Shown: in pieces, positions 24,951-33,203 of the stretch | Layout: every line of letters starts with the position of its first letter | How positions within the stretch are numbered: position 1 is the stretch's first letter | DNA from: Streptomyces sp. TLI_053 | GTDB taxonomy: Bacteria > Actinomycetota > Actinomycetes > Streptomycetales > Streptomycetaceae | Direction: 5' to 3' | DNA: 64,000 bases | Assembly (NCBI RefSeq): GCF_900105395.1 | Contig: NZ_LT629775.1 | Span: forward strand, 9,079,501 to 9,143,500 | Notes under the pieces: generated by a model | The model's input: only the letters and a program-made list of their open reading frames with translations | What the model was told of the DNA's origin: nothing | The model's database searches: none | Translations under genes and position numbers: made by a program

Positions 24951-25421
24951 ATGACCACCTCCGTCCACCCGGCGCGCCGTACCCTCGGCGCCTTCGCCAC
25001 CGCTGCGGCCCTCACCGCCGGCCTGCTCGGCGTCTCCACCGCGACCGCCCCGCAGGCGCAGGCCGCCGCCTGTTCCGGCACCTCCGGCGTCACCGTCGTC
25101 GTCGACTTCACCGCCCTCGGTGGTGGCATCGAGACCGGCTGCGCCCCGGGCGACCCGGCGAGCGGCCTCGCCGCGATCACCGGCGCCGGCTTCTCCTACT
25201 CCTTCCACCCGCGCTTCCCGGGTTTCGTCTGCAAGATCAACGCCCTGCCGACGACCTGCACCAACCCCACCGGCACCGCTTACTGGTCGTACTGGCACGC
25301 CCCGCACGGCGGCCCGTGGTCCTACAGCAGCCTCGGCGCCGGCTCCTACAACCCGGCCCCGGGCGAGGTCGAGGGCTGGTCCTTCGGCGCCGGTGCCCAG
25401 CCGGGCATCACCGCGCCCTGA
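24951..25421 (+). CDS. Secreted DUF4430-like beta-domain protein, transcobalamin C-domain-like
   Basis: 156 residues, signal peptide (TLGAFATAAALTAGLLGVS, cleavage near AQA-AAC). The mature part is short, with paired cysteines (AACSG/ETGCAPG, VCKINALPTTCTNP). It ends in an aromatic-rich segment (GTAYWSYWHAPHGGPWSY, then EVEGWSFG) reminiscent of the DUF4430 domain, the beta-domain of transcobalamin-type proteins. It starts 58 bp after the alpha-barrel gene with its own CAGGAG site, and is followed by a strong terminator, so the two genes form one riboswitch-controlled unit. The DUF4430 label is from pattern and context, and is less certain than the partner. Confidence 0.65.
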   Translation: MTTSVHPARRTLGAFATAAALTAGLLGVSTATAPQAQAAACSGTSGVTVVVDFTALGGGIETGCAPGDPASGLAAITGAGFSYSFHPRFPGFVCKINALPTTCTNPTGTAYWSYWHAPHGGPWSYSSLGAGSYNPAPGEVEGWSFGAGAQPGITAP

Positions 25422-25440
25422 CCCCGGCCTTGCTCTCTCC

Positions 25441-25469
25441 AGGGCGCGGTCCGGCCAGGACCGCGCCCT
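25441..25469. terminator. Bidirectional terminator hairpin
   Basis: 12-bp perfect stem AGGGCGCGGTCC with a 5-base loop, between the convergent B12-linked operon and the following minus-strand gene, whose stop lies inside the right arm. Confidence 0.7.
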
Positions 25470-26190
25470 ACCGGCCGGGCGTCCTCGGGGCCTCCAACTC
25501 CACGTGGTGGACGGTGAAACCGCCCTGCAGCACCGGGGCGAACGGCGCCGGGGCCATGCAGGTGCCGACCACCGGTTGGTAGGGCTTCTGGTCGGCGTCC
25601 AGGTCGAGATTGGCCACGCCCCAGGAGAAGCCGAGGCGGGCGCCGTCGCGGCCGCTGCCCTGGTAGACGCTGAGACCGATCCGCTCCTTGCGGTTCTCGG
25701 TGTCCGAGCCGATGACGGCGGTCAGGGTGGCGACCGGGCCGCCGGTGCTCAGGCAGTCCACCTCGGCCTCGGCGCTGTGGACCTCGCCGGTGGCGGCCAC
25801 GCGGTGGGAGTAGCGGACCGTGCCCACGGCATCGGTGGGCAGCCCGTTCGGCGAGTTCGTCCCCGGGAGGGGGCGGGAGTAGGGCTTCGCGCGGGCGTCG
25901 ACGGTGAACCGGATCTCGTCGTCCGGGGAGAAGGCGTACGAGATCCGGGCGCTGCCGCTGACGCCCGCCGTCCGCACGGGCCGGTCGCCCCGGCCGGCGG
26001 GCCCGGACTCGCCGGACAGGGAAACCGTGGACACGCCGTCCGTGGACAGGGTGTCGGCGGAGGCCGGCGCGACGCCCGAGAGAGCGGCGAGGGCCAGCCC
26101 GGCGGCAGCGGAAACCCGTGCGGTCCGAGCAGCCCGAACGGTTCGTGTGGTCCGGACGGCGGCACGGTTGCGGGTACGAATGCGGAACAT
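25468..26190 (-). CDS. Secreted hypothetical protein
   Basis: 240 residues. A very basic N-terminus (FRIRTRNRAAVRTTRTVRAA) precedes a hydrophobic core (AAAGLALAALSGVAPASA), a long Tat/Sec-like signal. The mature part is beta-rich: SGSARISYAFSPDDEIRFTV, GTVRYSHRVAATGEVHSAEA, ARLGFSWGVANLDLDAD, with two cysteines (VDCLS, GTCMAP) that may pair. I do not recognise the family with confidence; similar exported proteins occur throughout Streptomyces. The start ATG follows GGGGAGGGAG by eight bases. Confidence 0.7.
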   Translation of the reverse strand: MFRIRTRNRAAVRTTRTVRAARTARVSAAAGLALAALSGVAPASADTLSTDGVSTVSLSGESGPAGRGDRPVRTAGVSGSARISYAFSPDDEIRFTVDARAKPYSRPLPGTNSPNGLPTDAVGTVRYSHRVAATGEVHSAEAEVDCLSTGGPVATLTAVIGSDTENRKERIGLSVYQGSGRDGARLGFSWGVANLDLDADQKPYQPVVGTCMAPAPFAPVLQGGFTVHHVELEAPRTPGR

Positions 26191-26364
26191 GGTGGGTCTC
26201 CCTCCCCGGCGGCCCCGTCGGCCGCCCTCTCGATGCCCCCAATCCTGGTCGCGGCACCCCCACCCGCACATGTACCGATCGGCACATCTACCGAGCCCAC
26301 CCGGCGGCTCCACCCCTGCCGAACGGCAGGGCAGGAACCGACGGCCCGTCAGCCGGTCAGCTCG

Positions 26365-27423
26365 TCAGCCCGTCGCCACCGGCACGCCCTCCGGCCGACC
26401 GGCCAGCAGCGCCGCCACGTGGTCGGCGCAGCGGACGGCGGCCTCGGCCATCGCACCACGGGTCATCCCCGCGACGTGCGGCGTCAGCAGGGCGTTCGGG
26501 AGCCCGAAGAGCGGTGAGACGAAAGCGGCGTGCTCGTGCTCGAAGGTGTCGACGGCCGCCGCCGCGAGCGGGTGCCCGGGATCGCGAAGGGCGTCGGCCA
26601 AGGCCGCTTCGTCGACGATCCCGCCCCGGGCGGTGTTCAGCAGGACCGCGCCCGGCCGCACCGACGCCAGTTCGCGGCGGCCGATCAGCCCCCGGGTGCG
26701 TGCCGTGAGCGGCAGGTGGACGGACAGCACGTCGCTGGTCGTCAGCAGTTCGGTGAGGGAGCCCGCCCGCCGGACGCCGTCCTCCTCGGCCGCCGGGCCG
26801 CGGCCGAGGCCGAGGACGGTCAGGCCCAGGGCGCGGGCCCGGCCGGCCAGTGCGCGGCCGGTCCGGCCGAGGCCGAGGATGCCGAGGGTCAGTTCGGACA
26901 GGGCCCGCGACGGTGCCGCCGGACTGCGCCAGTCGCCCCGGTGCGAAGCCGCGTTGTGCTGCACGAGGTCCCGGGTCAGGGCGAGCAGCTGGGCCAGGGC
27001 GAACTCGGCGACCGCGTCGGCGTTGGACCCGGGCGTGTGGGTCACGGTGACCCCGAGGCGGGCGGCCGCGCCGAGGTCGACGTGGTCGGTGCCCGCTCCG
27101 GCCCGGCCGATCACCCTCAGCGCCTCGGTCGTGCCGGTGGCCGTGGCGGCGAGGAACCCGGCGCGCATCGGCACCCCGGCCCGGGACTTGACGGCCCGGT
27201 GTCCGCCGTCGCGCAGGGTCGCGGCGATCAGGGCGGCCTCGTCGAAGGGGTCGAAGTCGGTGAACGCCACCCGTCCGTCCCAGTCGGAGCGGGCGCGGGC
27301 CGGGTCCGCGACCCGCCGCAGGTTCAGGGTGACCTCCAGGCCGTGGCCGAGCAGCCGCTCCAGCTCCACGCGGAGCAGGTCCCCGGGCGCCGCGTCCAGC
27401 AACAGGATCCGGTTCCGTCCCAC
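26365..27423 (-). CDS. D-2-hydroxyacid dehydrogenase family protein
   Basis: 352 residues, NAD-dependent. Rossmann motif GILGLGRTGRALAGRA, substrate-side IGRAGAGTDHVD, catalytic Arg in NTARGGIVDEAAL, Glu in the HEHAAFVSPL segment and catalytic His in TPHVAGMT. This set fits phosphoglycerate-dehydrogenase-like enzymes; the exact acid is not predictable. The GTG giving GRNRILLLDA was taken as start; an in-frame GTG 12 codons upstream is possible. The gene is divergent from the RAE-controlled glycosyltransferase remnant, separated by about 250 bp of repeats and promoter sequence. Confidence 0.88.
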   Translation of the reverse strand: MGRNRILLLDAAPGDLLRVELERLLGHGLEVTLNLRRVADPARARSDWDGRVAFTDFDPFDEAALIAATLRDGGHRAVKSRAGVPMRAGFLAATATGTTEALRVIGRAGAGTDHVDLGAAARLGVTVTHTPGSNADAVAEFALAQLLALTRDLVQHNAASHRGDWRSPAAPSRALSELTLGILGLGRTGRALAGRARALGLTVLGLGRGPAAEEDGVRRAGSLTELLTTSDVLSVHLPLTARTRGLIGRRELASVRPGAVLLNTARGGIVDEAALADALRDPGHPLAAAAVDTFEHEHAAFVSPLFGLPNALLTPHVAGMTRGAMAEAAVRCADHVAALLAGRPEGVPVATG

Positions 27424-27500
27424 CGGGCCCCCGTTCCGCCCCGGCCGGATCCCCACGGACGCACGGCGACGCACGGCGACGCGGGGCGACGTGACGCGGT

Positions 27501-27530
27501 GCGGCACGGTGCGGCACGGTGCGGCACGGC
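27501..27530. repeat. 10-bp tandem repeats
   Basis: Three units of GCGGCACGGT (last one GCGGCACGGC), flanked by ACGGCGACGC repeats at about 27463-27490, in the divergent intergenic region. Confidence 0.7.
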
Positions 27531-27602
27531 ACGGTGCGGTTGCGACGAGGGGCGCGGGAGCTGATCGATGATCACTGCCGCTGCCAAGCTACCGCGCACC
27601 CG

Positions 27603-27621
27603 GGGGCTTGCCGCAAGCCCC
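27603..27621. promoter_or_regulatory. Rifamycin-associated element (RAE)
   Basis: GGGGCTTGCCGCAAGCCCC, a near-perfect 19-bp palindrome. It matches the published RAE (GGGGCTTGCGGCAAGGCCC, as I recall it) at 17 of 19 positions. The RAE is found upstream of rifamycin-inactivating genes of actinomycetes and is needed for their induction by rifamycins. It ends 58 bp before the glycosyltransferase start. Confidence 0.85.
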
Positions 27622-27679
27622 GGGGGACGTCGGAGAATCACCGTCGAAACCGGAACAGGTGTGGCGGGAGGGGCGCGGG

Positions 27680-28896
27680 ATGCGTGTGGTGCTGTCGACG
27701 TACGGGTCGCGGGGGGACGTCGAGCCGATGCTGGGGCTCGCGGTGCGACTGCGCGAACTGGGCGCGGACGCAAGGCTCTGCGCGCCCTCGGACGAGGAGT
27801 TCGCGGCCCGGTCGGCCGCGCTCGGCGTCCCCGTGGTGCCGGTGGGCGACCCGGTGCGGGCGCTGGTGACCGGTGCGGCCCCGGCGGCACCGGTGGACTT
27901 CCCCACCCGGGTGGCCCGGTTGACGGCGGCGTCCTACGAGGCGGTGCTCGGGCAGGCGGCGGCGGGCGGCGCGGTCGTCGCGACCGGGCTGTTCCCGAGC
28001 GCGGCCGGTGCCCGGGCGGCGGCGGAGACGGCGGGCGCCCGGTTCGTCTACGCGGGCCTGCAGCCCACCGTCCTGCCGTCGCCGCACCACCCGCCGTTCC
28101 AGTACCCGGGCCGGCCCGCGCCGCCCGCGGGGCGGACAGCACGGAGCTGTGGGAGCTGGACGTCGAGAGCATGAACGCGCTGTTCGGCGGGGCGGTCAAC
28201 GCGCACCGGACGGCGGTCGGCCTGCCGGTGGTGGAGAACGTCCGTGACCACGTCCTGACCGGGCGGCCCTGGCTGGCCACCGACCCGACCCTGGGCCCGT
28301 GGCTGCCGGCCGACCTCGACGTGGTGCAGACCGGCGCCTGGCTGCTGCCGGACCCGCGCCCGCTGCCCGCCGGTCTGACCGCCTTCCTGGACGCGGGCGA
28401 GCCGCCGGTGTACGTGGGCTTCGGCAGCATGCCGATGCGCGGGGCGGAGGACGTCGCCCGGCTGGCCGTCGAGCAGGCCGTCGCCGCCGGCCGCCGGGTG
28501 GTCGTCGGCCGGGGCTGGGCGGAACTGTCGGCGGGCGGCGACGGCGCTCCGGACGACCGTTTCGTGACCGGCGAGGTGAACCACCGGGCGCTGTTCGCCC
28601 GAGTCGCGGCCGTCGTGCATCACGGCGGCGCGGGCACCACCACGGCGGCCGCCCTGGCGGGTGCGCCGCAGCTGGTGGTGCCGCAGATTGTCGACCAGCC
28701 GTACTGGGCCGCCCGGGTCGCCGAACTGGGCATCGGGGCGGTGCACGACACGGCCGTTCCGACCGCGGAGTCGGTCGCCGCCGCGCTGCGGACCGTCCTG
28801 GCGCCGCGGACCCGGGGGCGGGCCGCCGCCGTGGCCGCCGCCGTCCGCACCGACGGCGCGGAGGTGGCCGCGCGCCTGCTGCTCGACGGGTCCTGA
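27680..28896 (+). pseudogene. rgt: Rifamycin glycosyltransferase (Rgt)-like gene, one frameshift
   Basis: Family 1 glycosyltransferase expected to use UDP-glucose and inactivate rifamycins by glycosylating the ansa bridge. Frame one starts ATG with MRVVLSTYGSRGDVEPMLGL and runs to about 28128; frame two continues ADSTELWELDVESMNALFG through VDNVRDHV-like VVENVRDHVLTGRPWLA, VYVGFGSMPMRGAEDVARLA, and the donor-site motif VVHHGGAGTTTAAALAGAPQ. One missing base in the GGGG run at 28129-28132 joins the frames into about 405 residues, the normal length. As read, the product stops at 28174. It is either a recent pseudogene or a sequencing indel. The RAE and the sequence agree on the rifamycin role. 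Confidence 0.82.
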
Positions 28897-29021
28897 CCCG
28901 CTCCCGGGCCGGTGCGGCGCGGGACCCGGGTACTCGGGGTCGCCGGCCGGATTGCCGTGCCGCGGCCCGGGCACCCGCCCGGTGTCCGGGGGGCAAGCAC
29001 CGTGGTGCGGAGGCGGCCGTG

Positions 29022-29141
29022 ATGGACGGACCGGGCCTGTCGAGCCGGGAACGCCGCATCCTGGCGGAGATCGAGGGCGACCTGCGGGCGGACCGCCGCC
29101 CGGCCGGGGCGGGACGAGCGGGTACGCCCGACGTCCGGTGA
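29022..29141 (+). CDS. Very short DUF3040-like protein or remnant
   Basis: 39 residues, start ATG after GCGGAGGCGGCC. The first part MDGPGLSSRERRILAEIEGD matches the amphipathic N-terminal helix of DUF3040 membrane proteins, but the transmembrane helices that should follow are missing. The frame ends in 17-bp repeats. Either a free-standing micro-protein or a truncated gene. Confidence 0.45.
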   Translation: MDGPGLSSRERRILAEIEGDLRADRRPAGAGRAGTPDVR

Positions 29142-29185
29142 CGCGCGGCGTCCGGTGACGCCCGACGCCCGGTGACGCACGGTGT
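29123..29185. repeat. Tandem GC repeats
   Basis: About four units of a roughly 17-bp element around CGCCCGACGTCCGGTGA. The rest of 29142-29473 holds no gene; an AT-richer stretch at 29230-29290 may contain the sigma-gene promoter. Confidence 0.6.
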
Positions 29186-29473
29186 GCGGACCCGAGCCTG
29201 CAACGGACCCCGGTGGAACGGGGCCGGGAAACATCGAGGACCGGAGAACATTCAAGCCGACAAATCAGAATGAACCGCTCCATGTCGGGTACCAGAACCA
29301 CCGGAGCGGTCGCACAGCACCGCACGCCGTTCCCGCGCCCGCACAGGGCGCCACCTGGACCGTCGCTTGAAGAAGCCGGGCAGAGGTCTTCGGGAAGAGG
29401 GGCCGCAGTGCGCGGGCGATCACGCCCTACCCTCTCGCGGTCCGAGGCGTTCCCGCTGCCCAGGAGAACCGCC

Positions 29474-30502
29474 GTGTCCACAACGATGTCGGACGTCGGC
29501 CGTCGGACCGACCCGCCGCCCGTTACCCCCGATGCCCTGCCCGCCGCCGCCGACGGCGTCCCCCAGGACGCCACCGCTGTCCCGCCGACCGACATCCCGT
29601 CGCCCTGGCACCCGGCCGACCCGCCGCCCGACCTGCCCCCGCGCCCGAGCGAGGCGCAGCTGCGGGCCATGGGCAAGACCGAGGCCCGCGAGCTGAGCGA
29701 CGCGCTCTTCGACCGCCTCGCCGGCCTGGCCCGCGAGACCCACGCGTACAGCTACGTGCGCGGCACCATCATCGAGCTGAACATGCCGCTGGTGCGGTTC
29801 ATCGCCGGCCGCTTCCGTCACCGCCCCGAGGACATGGACGACATCCTCCAGGTCGGCACCGTCGGCCTGATCAAGGCCGTCGACGGTTACGACCCGGGGC
29901 GCGGCGTCGAGTTCGTCACCTACGCCATCCCCACCATTGCCGGCGAGATCAAGCGCTTCTTCCGGGACACCTCCTGGCCGGTCCGGGTGCCGCGCCGGAT
30001 GCAGGAGTGCTACCTCGCCGTGGCCCGTGGCTCGGACCGGCTGGAGCAGGAGCTCGGCCGGCTGCCGCACCCGGAGGAGATCGCGGAGGCGCTCGACCTC
30101 GACGTCGACGAGGTGGTCGAGGGTCTGATCGCGGGCCGGGTCTACCGGCCCAACTCCCTCGACGCCCCGCGTGAGCAGGACACCGACGAGTCGGGCAGCG
30201 CGCTGCTGGACCGGCTCGGCTCGTGCGATCCGGGGATCGAGCTCGCCGACTTCCGCACCGCCGTCCGGCCGCTCCTCCGGCAGCTGCCGCGGCGCGAGCA
30301 GACGGTGCTCGAAATGCGGTTCTGGGAGGACCGGACCCAGTCCGAGATCGCCGCGCGGATCGGGGTCTCCCAGATGCACGTGTCCAGGCTGCTCTCCGCC
30401 ACCCTCGCCCACCTGCGCGAACAGCTGGACGACCGGGACGCGGCGGGTTGGAGCGACGACCCGGACGGTCCCGAGTCCTCTTCGGAGCAAGGTCGAGGCT
30501 GA
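29474..30502 (+). CDS. SigB/SigF/SigG-family RNA polymerase sigma factor
   Basis: 342 residues. Start GTG (STTMSDVGRRTD) after CAGGAGAACCGCC. About 75 N-terminal residues are Pro/Ala-rich and disordered. Region 2 is seen as NMPLVRFIAGRFRHRPEDMD then DILQVGTVGLIKAVDGYDPG; region 3 as WPVRVPRRMQECYLAVARGS; region 4 as LPRREQTVLEMRFWEDRTQS then EIAARIGVSQMHVSRLLSA. These are the marks of the stress and development sigma factors controlled by anti-sigma partner switching. STAS, HATPase and PP2C genes nearby fit that. Which paralogue it is (SigB, F, G, H and so on) cannot be decided here. Confidence 0.93.
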   Translation: MSTTMSDVGRRTDPPPVTPDALPAAADGVPQDATAVPPTDIPSPWHPADPPPDLPPRPSEAQLRAMGKTEARELSDALFDRLAGLARETHAYSYVRGTIIELNMPLVRFIAGRFRHRPEDMDDILQVGTVGLIKAVDGYDPGRGVEFVTYAIPTIAGEIKRFFRDTSWPVRVPRRMQECYLAVARGSDRLEQELGRLPHPEEIAEALDLDVDEVVEGLIAGRVYRPNSLDAPREQDTDESGSALLDRLGSCDPGIELADFRTAVRPLLRQLPRREQTVLEMRFWEDRTQSEIAARIGVSQMHVSRLLSATLAHLREQLDDRDAAGWSDDPDGPESSSEQGRG

Positions 30503-30644
30503 CTCCACGAGGCTGGTTCCGGGCGGCCGCACTCCGGGCGGGGCGGCCGCACTCCGGGAGTCCGGGAGGGCGCCGACCCGGTATCCGACGGACGGAACGG
30601 TGCAGACCCTCCGACCGGGAATTCCGGTGCCTCCTCGTGTTTCC

Positions 30645-30680
30645 GGCCCCCCGCAGCGGATACCCGCGCTGCGGGGGGCC
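30645..30680 (+). terminator. Terminator hairpin downstream of the sigma gene
   Basis: 14-bp stem GGCCCCCCGCAGCG with an 8-base loop, 140 bp after the stop. Apart from a doubtful ORF the region 30503-31017 shows nothing else. Confidence 0.65.
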
Positions 30681-30700
30681 GTCGGTCGAGAGAGGAGGGC

Positions 30701-31021
30701 GTGGTGTCGGCGAAGGTCCCCGACCACGCGTTCCGGAGCGGCTCCGACCGCGTCCGGCGGGCACCTGTCGGCAGACTGTCCGTCGGCGCCCGCCACGTGT
30801 GCCGTCGGCCGCGCCGTGCGCCGCGTCCGCAGCGTCCGCTCCGGCGTTCCCCGGCGCTCGCCGCGACCGGCGGTTCGATGACCACGGCCGCCGACGGTGC
30901 GCGCCGCCCGGTACCGAAGCGCCTGGACCCCGCACCGATCCACGGACCCGCCGCACGGGCCGGGCCCGGCTGCGAACGCGCCCGACCGGCCGCCGCGAAC
31001 GAACAGGAGCATCCGTCATGA
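30701..31021 (+). CDS. Doubtful Arg/Pro-rich ORF upstream of the STAS gene
   Basis: 106 residues. In favour: a strong AGAGGAGGGC site before the GTG pair, and a stop that overlaps the STAS start in an ATGA. Against: the product (HVCRRPRRAPRPQRPLRRSP and following) is Arg/Pro/Ala low-complexity with no domain, as random GC-rich frames often give. It may be a translated leader. Confidence 0.3.
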   Translation: MVSAKVPDHAFRSGSDRVRRAPVGRLSVGARHVCRRPRRAPRPQRPLRRSPALAATGGSMTTAADGARRPVPKRLDPAPIHGPAARAGPGCERARPAAANEQEHPS

Positions 31022-31401
31022 CCCGCCGCCCGCCCCGTCCGCCCCCCGGGGCCGTCACGGCCGCCCCGGACCAGTCGGTCGGACTCACCGTCCGCACCCG
31101 GCTGTCGGCCCTCGGCACCGTGCTCTCGCTGCACGGAGAGCTCGACCTCGACACGGTGGCGGTGCTGCGCGAGGCACTCGACCGCGCTCCGGCCACCCCC
31201 GGCACCGTGCTCCTGGTCGACTGCGGCGACCTCGCGTTCTGCGACTCCACCGGCCTGTCCGCGCTCCTCGACGCCGCGGTCGGGGCACGGGAGCGGAAGA
31301 CCCGGATCGAGCTGGCCCGGCTTCGGCCGATCGTCCGCCGCGTCCTCGAACTCACCGGCGCCATCGACGCGTTCACCCTCCGCGAGAGCCTGCCGCCGTG
31401 A
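31018..31401 (+). CDS. STAS-domain anti-sigma factor antagonist
   Basis: 127 residues. The STAS core is clear: TVLSLHGELDLDTVAVLREA, LVDCGDLAFCDSTGLSALLD with the phosphorylatable Ser in DSTGLS, and RVLELTGAIDAF. When unphosphorylated such proteins bind an anti-sigma kinase and free its sigma factor. The start ATG follows CAGGAG. It lies 500 bp from the sigma factor gene and could act on it through the HATPase kinase encoded further right; that is inference. Confidence 0.9.
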   Translation: MTRRPPRPPPGAVTAAPDQSVGLTVRTRLSALGTVLSLHGELDLDTVAVLREALDRAPATPGTVLLVDCGDLAFCDSTGLSALLDAAVGARERKTRIELARLRPIVRRVLELTGAIDAFTLRESLPP

Positions 31402-31571
31402 CCGTGCCCTGACCGCGCCGCGACGGTCGAACGTCCCGCTCGGGGGCACCGGTCGGACCTGCCCCGCCGGTGCCCGACCTGCACGTGTCGTGCCCGACCC
31501 GGACGTGCCGTTCCCGGCCTGCCCGCGCCCTACTGGTGGAACCGCACCGGACCACCGGCTGAGGGGGGCGG

Positions 31572-32194
31572 ATGGCCACCACCCCGGCGGCACTCTTCGA
31601 CGTCGACGGAACGCTGCTCGACACCACTTACCTGCGCACCCTCGCCCGGTGGGAAGCCCTTCGCCGGTGCACCCGCGCGGGTGCACCACGTCGCCGGCAC
31701 GGGCGCCGACCGCCGGCTCGACCATCTGCTCGGTGAGGACCGCGACCGTGCCGACGACGAGACGGTCACCGCAGTCCACGACGCCCTCCACGCCCGGTAC
31801 TGGCCGGTGGTGCGTCCGCTGCCGGCGGCGGCGGACCTGCTGCGTGCCCGCGCCGGCCGGGGCTGGGGTGGTCCTGGCCAGTCCTGGCCGGCGATCGCGA
31901 ACTCACCGCGCTGCGAGCCGTACCGGGTGCCGACGAGGTGATCGCCGCGGTCACCACCGCCGACGACGTGGCCGCCACCGAGCCCGCGCCCGACCTCGTC
32001 CGGGCCGCTCCGGACCGTGCCGACAGCGCCCCCCGGACACGCCGTGTTCGTCGGCGACACCCGCGGGGACGCCACGGCCGCCGGGCCGGGTCGGTGTCCC
32101 GTGCGTGGCCGTCGAGACCGGTGGCCACGGTGCCCAGGACCTGCTCGGCGCGCGTGCGGCCCGAGGTCCACGCGGACACCGCCGAGCTCCTGCG
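31572..32194 (+). pseudogene. HAD-superfamily phosphatase, shattered by several frameshifts
   Basis: Pieces of one HAD hydrolase lie in order but in different frames. Motif I: TTPAALFDVDGTLLDTTYL from ATG 31572. Cap region: RRLDHLLGEDRDRADDE then HDALHARYWPVVRPLPAA from about 31681. Then DEVIAAVTTADDVAATEPAP from about 31926, motif IV GHAVFVGDTRGDATAA at about 32040, and VGVPCVAVETGGHGAQDLL from about 32090. At least four frame changes within 620 bp rule out a single sequencing slip, so this is a true relic. It probably dephosphorylated a small metabolite like other phosphoglycolate-phosphatase-type HAD proteins. Confidence 0.8.
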
Positions 32195-32352
32195 ACTGCG
32201 CTCCAGCGCCGCGACCGTCGTGCCGTGCGTGCTTGTGTGCAGGTCGTGGCGATGCCACGGCGAAACGGCGGTCCGACGTTCGCCGGGCGCCTTTCGGGGA
32301 AGCCGCAGGGCGGGGGACCGGACCGCGTAGGCGGAGAGGGAGGTCGGCGGGG

Positions 32353-32649
32353 ATGAGGCGGCAAGGACGGATCGTGGCCGGGACGCGGTCCCGGGCGCTC
32401 GCGGTACGCGGGCGGCTGTGGGCGGCCACCAGCGGAGCGCGTCCACGGGCGCTGCCGACCCTGGGACTTCTGCCGCTGGTGCTGCTGGCCGCCGGCCTCG
32501 CCACCGACGCGGCGCCCGTACTGTGGGCCCTGATCGGCGGCTGGCTGCTGGCCCTCGGCGGCGCCGGGCTGCTGCTGCGGCGGTCGGCCGGGAGCGGTGA
32601 CCGACCGGGAGCTCCCGGCTCCTCCGCCGCCGGGGCGGACCGGCGATGA
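32353..32649 (+). CDS. Small hypothetical membrane protein
   Basis: 98 residues, ATG start with GGGAGG ten bases upstream. A basic N-terminus is followed by two adjacent hydrophobic helices (LPTLGLLPLVLLAAGLAT and VLWALIGGWLLALGGAGLLL) and a Gly/Ser/Arg tail. No family recognised. It overlaps the start of the decayed oxidase-like gene that follows, so its C-terminal end may itself be altered. Confidence 0.5.
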   Translation: MRRQGRIVAGTRSRALAVRGRLWAATSGARPRALPTLGLLPLVLLAAGLATDAAPVLWALIGGWLLALGGAGLLLRRSAGSGDRPGAPGSSAAGADRR

Positions 32650-32949
32650 GGACTGGCCCTCCACCTCTGTTACGAACTGCACGACCGGCGCCTTCCCGGC
32701 GCGCATCCCGACTGGGAGTGGGACCCAGGACTGCTGGCCTTCCGGCAGTCCCCGGAACGCCCCTTCCTGGCCGCCCTCCGCGCCGAGGCCGGGCCGGTCC
32801 CGCCGCTCGCGGACCTGGTCGAGGACATGCTGAGCGCGACGGGCGGCGGCGGCCCGTCCGTCTACCTCCTCACGGAGGGCGAGCGCCGGCAGGCCAGGGA
32901 GTACCTGGTGCACCGCTCCCTCTACCACCTCGAGGAGGCGGACCCATAG
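32597..32949 (+). pseudogene. Truncated iron-containing redox enzyme (heme-oxygenase-like diiron) gene
   Basis: From GTG 32597 (TDRELPAPPPPGRTGDEDW) a frame change at about 32655 leads into LHLCYELHDRRLPGAHPDW and EWDPGLLAFRQSPERPFLA, ending YLVHRSLYHLEEADP at a TAG. This is the N-terminal third of the iron-containing redox enzyme family of Streptomyces, normally about 340 residues; the heme-oxygenase-like C-terminal domain that carries the metal ligands is missing. A segment before DEDW also seems deleted. Clearly a relic. Confidence 0.7.
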
Positions 32950-33203
32950 GGGCCGAACGGCACGCCGTTCAGCGCGTCGGCCGGCGGCCGGGTGTCCATG
33001 CCGGGCGGCTGGCCGCCCGGCGCGCGGACAAACCCGTGACGGGAGGCGCGGGCGGGCCGGACCTGTCCGCACGGCCCCCCCGGCCGGGGCCGTCGCGCCC
33101 GATGTCGGGCGCACGAGGCCGAGCGGCCGACGGCGAGCGGTAGGTGTTCCGCCGTCGGTGCTCCGCCGTCGGTGTTCCGTGGCCGGCGCTCAGTGGCCGA
33201 CGC

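Noticed and set aside
31938-32330. Independent ORF within the HAD remnant
   Set aside because: Its first part is simply one displaced piece of the HAD protein; the rest is out of frame.
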